Below, in pieces: positions 58,837-64,000 of a stretch of 64,000 nt of DNA; position 1 is the stretch's first letter; each line of letters starts with the position of its first letter. Both the position numbers and the translations under genes were made by a program. The notes below the pieces were generated by a model. That model was given only the letters and a program-made list of their open reading frames with translations. It searched no databases and was not told the DNA's origin. The DNA lies in contig NZ_SODF01000003.1 of NCBI RefSeq assembly GCF_004365875.1, positions 357,763-421,762 on the forward strand. Reading direction: 5' to 3'. The DNA is from Kribbella kalugense (GTDB lineage: Bacteria > Actinomycetota > Actinomycetes > Propionibacteriales > Kribbellaceae).

Positions 58837-60207
58837 TTGACGCTCGACACCGTTCGCGAAGAGAAGGCGATCGAGAACCTCACTCGCCGTCTCAACGACA
58901 GCTTCGCCGACATCCATACTCCCGAAGAAATCGAAAATGCCGTGGCGGCGGCTCGCCGGCAGTTCGAGGGGGACCGGGTCCGCGACTACGTCCCGATCCT
59001 GATCGAACGCATGGCCCGCCAGGAACTCACCCCGCAACCCGACCCAATCACGATGGAAGACCCGCCGACCACCCAAGCCGGACCCGACAGTCCGCGCCGA
59101 CGCATCCCGATCGCCCTCCCGGCCGCGGTCGCCGGAGTACTCGTGCTCGCCACAGTCGCGACCGTCCTCGTCGTCCGCAACGGTGACGACGTACAGGCGC
59201 AGACCCCGTCCGGCCCCATCACCCTCAGCGGCGTGATCGGCTCCGAGAAACGCGCTTTCTTCGAGGATCCCGACGTCAAGGCGGCCCTGGCCAAGCACGG
59301 CTTCGAGGTCAAGGTCGACACCGCCGGCTCACGCGAGATCGCGACCTCGGTCGACCTGAGCAAGTACGACTTCGCGTTCCCGTCCAGCACCACCGCGGCG
59401 GAGCGGATCCTGCAGCCGACCTCCGGCCGACCGACCGTCAGCGGCAAGAAGTACTCCGTGTTCTCGTCGCCGATGGCGATCGCGACCTTCCAGCCGATCG
59501 TCAACCTGTTGTCCGCGAGCGGCATCGCCAAGCAGATCAACGGCACCTGGTACTTCGACGTTCGCAAGTACGTCGACCTCGCGCACGCCAACTGGCGGTG
59601 GACCAACGTCCACGGCAACACGACGTACCCGGTGAACAAGCGGATCCTGATCACCACCACCGACCCGCGCACCTCGAACTCGGCGGCGATGTTCCTGTCG
59701 ATCGTCAGTTATGTTGCCAACCACAACAGTGTGGTGCAGAGCGAGGCGGACGAGAAGAAGGTGCTGCCGCTGGTCGCGCCGCTGTTCGTCAACCAGGGCT
59801 ACACCGACAACTCCAGCGAGGGACCGTTCGACGACTACCTGTCGCTCGGGATGGGCAAGTCGCCGATGGTCAACATCTACGAGGCGCAGTTCGTCGAGGC
59901 CGCGGTCGAGCACAAGCTGAAGCCGGGCATGGTGCTGATGTACCCGTCGCCGACCGTGCAGTCCAAGCACACGCTGATCTCGCTGAACGCGAACGGTGAG
60001 AAGCTCGGTGAACTCCTGTCGACGGACCCCCAGCTCCAGCAGCTCGCGGCCCGGCACGGGTTCCGGACCACCGACGCGTCCCAGTTCGCCAACGTGGTCA
60101 GCCAGAACAAGGTCCCGGTCGCGAAGGACGTTATCGACGTCGCCGACACCCCGACGTACGACACCCTCGAGCGTCTCCTGGACGCGGTCTCCAAGTCCTA
60201 CCGCTGA
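58837..60207 (+). CDS. membrane-tethered substrate-binding-like protein with N-terminal helical bundle
   Basis: A 456-residue protein. Residues 1-65 form a helical domain (EEKAIENLTRRLNDSFADIH, RVRDYVPILIERMARQEL) like the three-helix bundle attached to several actinobacterial enzymes. A membrane helix follows at about 86-108 (IALPAAVAGVLVLATVATVL). The extracytoplasmic part (SGVIGSEKRAFFEDPDVKAALAKHG, region only; SPMAIATFQPIVNLLSASG) resembles a periplasmic substrate-binding or von Willebrand-associated receptor domain. TTG 58837 has GGAGA six bases upstream; ATG 58822 without SD is an alternative. It lies between two SMP-30 genes. Confidence 0.7.
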   Translation: MTLDTVREEKAIENLTRRLNDSFADIHTPEEIENAVAAARRQFEGDRVRDYVPILIERMARQELTPQPDPITMEDPPTTQAGPDSPRRRIPIALPAAVAGVLVLATVATVLVVRNGDDVQAQTPSGPITLSGVIGSEKRAFFEDPDVKAALAKHGFEVKVDTAGSREIATSVDLSKYDFAFPSSTTAAERILQPTSGRPTVSGKKYSVFSSPMAIATFQPIVNLLSASGIAKQINGTWYFDVRKYVDLAHANWRWTNVHGNTTYPVNKRILITTTDPRTSNSAAMFLSIVSYVANHNSVVQSEADEKKVLPLVAPLFVNQGYTDNSSEGPFDDYLSLGMGKSPMVNIYEAQFVEAAVEHKLKPGMVLMYPSPTVQSKHTLISLNANGEKLGELLSTDPQLQQLAARHGFRTTDASQFANVVSQNKVPVAKDVIDVADTPTYDTLERLLDAVSKSYR

Positions 60208-61100
60208 ACGTTCGACAGCCACGACCACACGGACGTGGTCGCAGTCATGAACAAACGGTTGCCCTTGGCACCGCCGAACGTCAGGTTGGACATGACGTTC
60301 GGCAGTAGCAGCTTGCCGATCAGAGTGCCGTCCGGGTCGAAGCAGTGCACGCCCTCGTGCGTCGCCGCCCAGACCCGGCCGGCGCCGTCGAGCCGGATCC
60401 CGTCGAACATCCCGGCCTCGCAGTGCGCGAACACCTCGCCGCCGATCAGCTTCTCGCCGTCCACGTCGAACCGGCGGATGTGCTTGGCCGGCGTATCGAC
60501 GACGTACAACTGCTGCTCGTCGTGGGTGAAGGCGAGACCGTTCGGGCGGATGAAGTCGTCAGCAACCACCGTTAGCACGCCGTCGGGCGCGATCCGGTAG
60601 ACGTGGCAACCATCGATCTCCTGCTCGGCGGCGTGACCCTCGTAGCTCGAGGTGATGCCGTACGGCGGGTCGGTGAACCAGATCGAGCCGTCGCTGTGTT
60701 CCACCACGTCGTTCGGACTGTTCAGCCGGCGGCCGTCCAGGTGGGACGCGAGGACCGTACGGCTGCCGTCGTACTCCGTCCGCACGACCTGGCGATCGCC
60801 CTGCGAGCAACTGATCAGCCGGCCGACGCGGTCGATCGTGTTGCCGTTGATGTAGCCGGACGGCTCACGGAACACGCTGACGTGCCCGGAGACCTCGTCC
60901 CAGCGGAGCATCCGGTCGTTCGGGATGTCGCTGAAGAGCAGACAGCGCCAGGCAGGCGAGTACGCCGGTCCTTCGAGCCAGCGGCCGCCGTCGTACAGGC
61001 ACTCGACGTACTCGTCGCCGGCGACCTTGGCGAACCGCGCGTCGAGCACCACCAGCTCGGCCCGGATCCGCGGGAGAGTGTTGGTCAGAGTGATCGTCAT
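60198..61100 (-). CDS. SMP-30/gluconolactonase family protein (second copy)
   Basis: A 300-residue beta-propeller lactonase with GGRWLEGPAYSPAW, LFSDIPNDRMLRWDE, NSPNDVVEHSDGSIWFTDPPYG and RPNGLAFTHDEQQLYVVDT, covering the metal and active-site residues of the family. It is a paralogue of the protein at 57732-58661. ATG 61100 follows TATGGT by six bases, a leaderless arrangement. An Lrp/AsnC regulator is divergent with a gap of only 57 bases and probably controls it. Its 3' end overlaps the convergent gene by ten bases. Confidence 0.88.
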   Translation of the reverse strand: MTITLTNTLPRIRAELVVLDARFAKVAGDEYVECLYDGGRWLEGPAYSPAWRCLLFSDIPNDRMLRWDEVSGHVSVFREPSGYINGNTIDRVGRLISCSQGDRQVVRTEYDGSRTVLASHLDGRRLNSPNDVVEHSDGSIWFTDPPYGITSSYEGHAAEQEIDGCHVYRIAPDGVLTVVADDFIRPNGLAFTHDEQQLYVVDTPAKHIRRFDVDGEKLIGGEVFAHCEAGMFDGIRLDGAGRVWAATHEGVHCFDPDGTLIGKLLLPNVMSNLTFGGAKGNRLFMTATTSVWSWLSNVQR

Positions 61101-61106
61101 GCCCAA

Positions 61107-61112
61107 ACCATA
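61107..61112 (-). promoter_or_regulatory. -10 box TATGGT, leaderless start of the second SMP-30 gene
   Basis: TATGGT on the minus strand is followed by six bases and ATG 61100. Confidence 0.5.
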
Positions 61113-61157
61113 TCCTGCTATCGTCAGCTTCGACAGAATGAGATTTGGATTCGGGTG

Positions 61158-61604
61158 ATGATGACCATAGATGATGTGGACCGCAAGCTGCTGGCGGCGT
61201 TGCAGGAGGACGCCGGGCAGTCGTACGCCGCGCTCGGGCAGATCGCCGGGTTGTCGGCCGGATCGGCTCACGAGCGGGTCCGGAAACTGAAGTCGGCCGG
61301 CGTGATCCGGCGTACGACGGTCGACGTCGACCCGGCCGCGCTCGGTCGCGGCGTACTCGCGTTCGTCCTGCTCGAGTCCAACGCCTGGATGGGCGATTCC
61401 CGGGAGGCGCTGCTGGCCATCCCGGCGGTCGAGGAGGCACACATCACCGCCGGCCCGGCATCGGTTCTGGTGAAGGTCCGGACGACAACCACCGAAGACC
61501 TGCAGGCGACCTTGCGCGCCCTCCACCAGGTGGACGGCGTGACCAGCACGCAGACAGTCGTCGTACTGGAATCCTTCTTCGAACGCCAACCCACCGTGGT
61601 GTGA
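61158..61604 (+). CDS. Lrp/AsnC family transcriptional regulator
   Basis: A 148-residue regulator with an N-terminal HTH (DDVDRKLLAALQEDAGQSYA, IAGLSAGSAHERVRKLKSAGVIRR) and a C-terminal RAM ligand-binding domain (VEEAHITAGPASVLVKVRTTTTEDL). Three starts are possible (GTG 61155, ATG 61158, ATG 61161). It is divergent from the second SMP-30 gene, which it probably regulates in response to an amino acid or related ligand. Confidence 0.87.
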   Translation: MMTIDDVDRKLLAALQEDAGQSYAALGQIAGLSAGSAHERVRKLKSAGVIRRTTVDVDPAALGRGVLAFVLLESNAWMGDSREALLAIPAVEEAHITAGPASVLVKVRTTTTEDLQATLRALHQVDGVTSTQTVVVLESFFERQPTVV

Positions 61605-61669
61605 GCAACGCCCTGTCTCACCGGAGGGCTGCTTGACCCTAGACTCGGGCCAGCCGAAGGGAGTCAGCT

Positions 61670-63457
61670 GTGTCCGACAGCAAGCAGATCACCAAGGTGC
61701 TCGTCGCCAACCGGGGCGAGATCGCCGTCCGGGTCGTCCGCGCCGCCGCCGACGCGGGGCTGGGCAGCGTCGCGCTGTACGCCGACCAGGACCGGGACGC
61801 TCTGTTCGTCCGGCTGGCCGACGAGGCGTACGCGCTGGATGGATCGACACCGGCCGACTCCTACCTGAACATCGAGAAGATCCTCGACGTCGCGGCCCGC
61901 TCCGGTGCGGACGCCGTACATCCCGGCTACGGCTTCCTGGCCGAGAACGCCGCCTTCGCCCAGGCCGTGCTGGACGCCGGGCTGATCTGGATCGGCCCGC
62001 CGCCGTCGGCGATCGACTCGCTCGGCGACAAGGTCAAGGCGCGGCACATCGCCGAGAAGGTCGGCGCACCGCAGGTCCCGGGCACGCCGGACCCGGTCGC
62101 CGATGCCTCAGAGGTGATCGCCTTTGCTGACGAGTATGGGCTGCCGATCGCGATCAAGGCGGCGTACGGCGGTGGTGGGCGCGGGATGAAGGTCGCGCGC
62201 ACGCTGGAGGAGATCCCGGAGCTGTTCGAGTCGGCGACTCGCGAGGCTGTCAGTGCCTTCGGTCGCGGTGAGTGCTTCGTCGAGCGGTACCTGGACAAGC
62301 CGCGGCACGTCGAGACCCAGTGCCTGGCCGATGCCCACGGCAACGTTGTCGTCGTCTCGACGCGTGACTGCTCGCTGCAGCGTCGGTACCAGAAGCTGGT
62401 CGAGGAGGCGCCGGCGCCGTTCCTGTCGGACGAGCAACTGGAGACGCTTTACAAGTCGTCGAAGGCGATCCTGCGCGAGGCGGGATACGTCGGGGCCGGG
62501 ACGTGTGAGTTCCTGGTCGGGCAGGACGGGCTGATCTCGTTCCTCGAGGTGAACACGCGGCTCCAGGTCGAGCACCCGGTGTCGGAAGAGGTCACCGGGC
62601 TGGATCTGGTCCGGGAGATGTTCCGGATCGCCAACGGCGAGGAGCTCGGGTACGACGACCCTGCGGTCTCGGGGCACTCGATCGAGTTCCGGATCAACGC
62701 GGAGGACGGCGGGCGTGGGTTCCTGCCGGCTCCGGGGACGTTGACCCGCTGGCATGCGCCGTCTGGTCCCGGCGTACGGCTGGATGGCGGTTACGACCAG
62801 GGCGAGACGGTGCCGGGGGCGTTCGACTCGCTGATCGCGAAGTTGATCGTGACCGGTCGCGATCGTCAGCAGGCGCTGGAGCGGTCCCGTCGGGCGCTGC
62901 GTGAGTTCGTCGTCGAGGGGATGCCGACTGTCATCCCGTTCCACCAGGCGGTTGTTTCGGATCCTGCCTTCGTCGGGACCGACGGGTTCAAGGTCCACAC
63001 GCGGTGGATCGAGACCGAGTACGACAACCAGCTCACGCCGTACGACGGCCCTCTCGCTGACGCACCAGAGGACGCCGAGCGGGAGAAGGTGACTGTCGAG
63101 GTCGGCGGCAAACGACTCGAGGTCGTCCTGCCCGCCGGTCTGGGTGCGATGGCCGGCGCGACCGCCGGCACTGGCGCTGGCGCTGGCGCGAAGAAGAAGC
63201 CGTCCAGGCGGGCCGGCAGTGCGAAGAGCTCGGCCGCCTCGGGCGACTCGCTCACCTCGCCGATGCAGGGCACGATCGTCAAGATCGCCGTCGACGAAGG
63301 CGCGACCGTTGCCGAGGGCGACCTGATCGTCGTCCTCGAGGCAATGAAGATGGAGCAGCCCCTTAACGCCCACAAGTCCGGCACCGTCACCGGCCTCAGC
63401 GCCGAGGTCGGCGCCACCGTCTCGGCCGGCGCCACCATCTGCGAGATCAAAGACTAG
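61670..63457 (+). CDS. accA: acetyl/propionyl-CoA carboxylase alpha subunit (biotin carboxylase and carrier)
   Basis: A 595-residue protein. Residues 1-450 are biotin carboxylase: VLVANRGEIAVRVVRAA, VHPGYGFLAENAAFA, AAYGGGGRGMKV (ATP-grasp), FVERYLDKPRHVE, FLEVNTRLQVEHPVSEEVTG and the later catalytic EFRINAED. An alanine/glycine/lysine linker follows near 495-525. The C-terminal BCCP domain holds EAMKMEQ with the biotinylated lysine. It matches AccA3-type subunits that serve several beta subunits, so it is the likely partner of the beta subunits at 17859 and 36838. GTG 61670 has GAAGGGAG six bases upstream; TAGACT at 61640-61645 is a -10 candidate. Confidence 0.95.
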   Translation: MSDSKQITKVLVANRGEIAVRVVRAAADAGLGSVALYADQDRDALFVRLADEAYALDGSTPADSYLNIEKILDVAARSGADAVHPGYGFLAENAAFAQAVLDAGLIWIGPPPSAIDSLGDKVKARHIAEKVGAPQVPGTPDPVADASEVIAFADEYGLPIAIKAAYGGGGRGMKVARTLEEIPELFESATREAVSAFGRGECFVERYLDKPRHVETQCLADAHGNVVVVSTRDCSLQRRYQKLVEEAPAPFLSDEQLETLYKSSKAILREAGYVGAGTCEFLVGQDGLISFLEVNTRLQVEHPVSEEVTGLDLVREMFRIANGEELGYDDPAVSGHSIEFRINAEDGGRGFLPAPGTLTRWHAPSGPGVRLDGGYDQGETVPGAFDSLIAKLIVTGRDRQQALERSRRALREFVVEGMPTVIPFHQAVVSDPAFVGTDGFKVHTRWIETEYDNQLTPYDGPLADAPEDAEREKVTVEVGGKRLEVVLPAGLGAMAGATAGTGAGAGAKKKPSRRAGSAKSSAASGDSLTSPMQGTIVKIAVDEGATVAEGDLIVVLEAMKMEQPLNAHKSGTVTGLSAEVGATVSAGATICEIKD

Positions 63458-63486
63458 GCCTCGGCTGGATTGCCAGACTGGGCCTA
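63455..63486. terminator. palindrome holding both convergent stop codons
   Basis: TAGGCC (63455-63460) and GGCCTA (63481-63486) pair around an inner CTGG-ATTG-CCAG. The outer arms contain the TAG stop of the carboxylase alpha gene and, on the other strand, the TAG stop of the tetR gene. It may serve as a small bidirectional terminator. Confidence 0.45.
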
Positions 63487-64000
63487 ACGCGCGAGGCGGG
63501 CCGCGAAGCCGTCCAGGATCGACTGCAGCCCGAACTCGAACGTGTTGTCCGGCTCGGCGGCGTACTCCGCGGCGGCCGTCGTTCCCATCCGGGCGCGCAG
63601 ATGCCGGAACTGTGACGCCTGCGACCGCGCCGCAGTCATGAACTCCTTCATCGTGCGCTCGGCGTCCTGCCCGCCGCGACTCAGCCGACGGTTGAGCGAC
63701 ACCTGCGCAGCGGCACCGAGCGCACTGCCGATCACGAAGAGCATGACCGTACCGGCCGCGCAGTCCGCGTCCGCCGGCGCGAACCCGGCACGTTCGTAGT
63801 TCGCCAGGCTGTGGTCGTCGTACTCGAACTTAGATCGACCGGCGAGCAGATGACTCCCGAAGGCCTGGGCGTACCACGGGTGCCGCAGCAGCATCGATCG
63901 CAACCCGGTCGCCATCACGGTCGCCGCCGCGCGCCAGTCCATCGCATCGAGATCCGGGAGCCCGACCTCCGCCCAGGCCGCGTCGGCGGCGAGCTGGACG
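63484..64000 (-). CDS. TetR-type regulator, C-terminal part (cut by window end)
   Basis: The frame is open to the window edge and encodes at least 171 residues, beginning VQLAADAAWAEVGLPDLDAM. LDAMDWRAAATVMATGLRSM, LRHPWYAQAFGSHLLAG, NYERAGFAPADADCAAGTVM and TFEFGLQSILDGFAARL fit the TetR_C_1 (tetracycline-repressor-like) ligand-binding domain. The N-terminal HTH lies outside the window. It converges on the carboxylase alpha gene. Confidence 0.8.
   Translation of the reverse strand, partial: VQLAADAAWAEVGLPDLDAMDWRAAATVMATGLRSMLLRHPWYAQAFGSHLLAGRSKFEYDDHSLANYERAGFAPADADCAAGTVMLFVIGSALGAAAQVSLNRRLSRGGQDAERTMKEFMTAARSQASQFRHLRARMGTTAAAEYAAEPDNTFEFGLQSILDGFAARLAR

Noticed and set aside
1..64000. 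tRNA, rRNA, CRISPR arrays, insertion sequences, phage or integrative elements
   Set aside because: Looked for by eye; no cloverleaf, repeat-spacer array, transposase or integrase was seen, and base composition is even.

Overview
The window is very GC-rich, densely packed chromosomal DNA of an actinomycete. Family content (NasA/NirBD nitrate assimilation, acyl-CoA carboxylases with a small epsilon subunit, mycothiol-type DinB proteins, Eis-like acetyltransferases, streptogrisin-like protease) and frequent GTG starts suggest a Nocardioidaceae-type organism such as Kribbella. The genus is an inference; the sequence alone does not prove it. I see no rRNA, tRNA, CRISPR array or insertion sequence, and no stretch over 300 bases without a gene. 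Many genes carry a TANNNT box 6-8 bases before the start codon, the signature of leaderless transcripts.

Layout. 1-9.1 kb: the 5' end of an acyl-CoA dehydrogenase, UDP-glucose dehydrogenase, an MFS exporter, purK-purE, a GtrA-like membrane protein with a Mce-associated-like protein, a small secreted peptide, a secreted protein of unknown role, an Eis-like acetyltransferase and a PH-domain protein. 9.3-11.1 kb: an OFA-family transporter coupled to a 35-aa membrane protein, then a MOSC gene that has lost its core. 11.1-17.8 kb: ppc-birA, a TetR/SCP2 divergent pair around a large palindrome, and a 635-aa protein I do not recognise. 17.9-24.2 kb: pccB with its epsilon subunit, a Maf-methyltransferase fusion, a DUF885 protein, a zinc metallopeptidase and a YjbR protein. 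24.2-31.7 kb: a DHA2 exporter with its TetR, a five-gene MoxR/DUF58/DUF4129 operon and a second Eis-like protein. 31.7-36 kb: a secreted serine protease with a P-domain, an HTH regulator, a Zur-box-controlled CobW-like protein that has lost its GTPase motifs, and a DinB-type protein. 36-40.2 kb: a MerR-controlled acyl-CoA dehydrogenase/carboxylase-beta pair with an HpcH/HpaI aldolase.

40.4-49.9 kb is the most coherent block: a six-gene assimilatory nitrate operon, narK-nasA-[nasB::nirB]-nirD-hemD-cbiX, read on the minus strand with almost every junction overlapping. Two GlnR-type boxes lie upstream of narK. NarK imports nitrate, NasA reduces it to nitrite, the NasB-like part passes electrons to NasA, NirBD reduces nitrite to ammonium, and HemD and CbiX supply siroheme. 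The NasB-like flavoprotein and NirB form one uninterrupted 1292-codon frame, yet NirB keeps a perfect Shine-Dalgarno sequence and its own ATG inside that frame.

50-64 kb: an MMPL membrane protein, a large LuxR/ATPase regulator, an Nramp-like transporter, a nucleotidyltransferase, two SMP-30/gluconolactonase paralogues flanking a membrane-tethered binding protein, an Lrp/AsnC regulator, a biotin-dependent carboxylase alpha subunit (likely partner of the two beta subunits here) and the C-terminal part of a TetR regulator cut by the window end.
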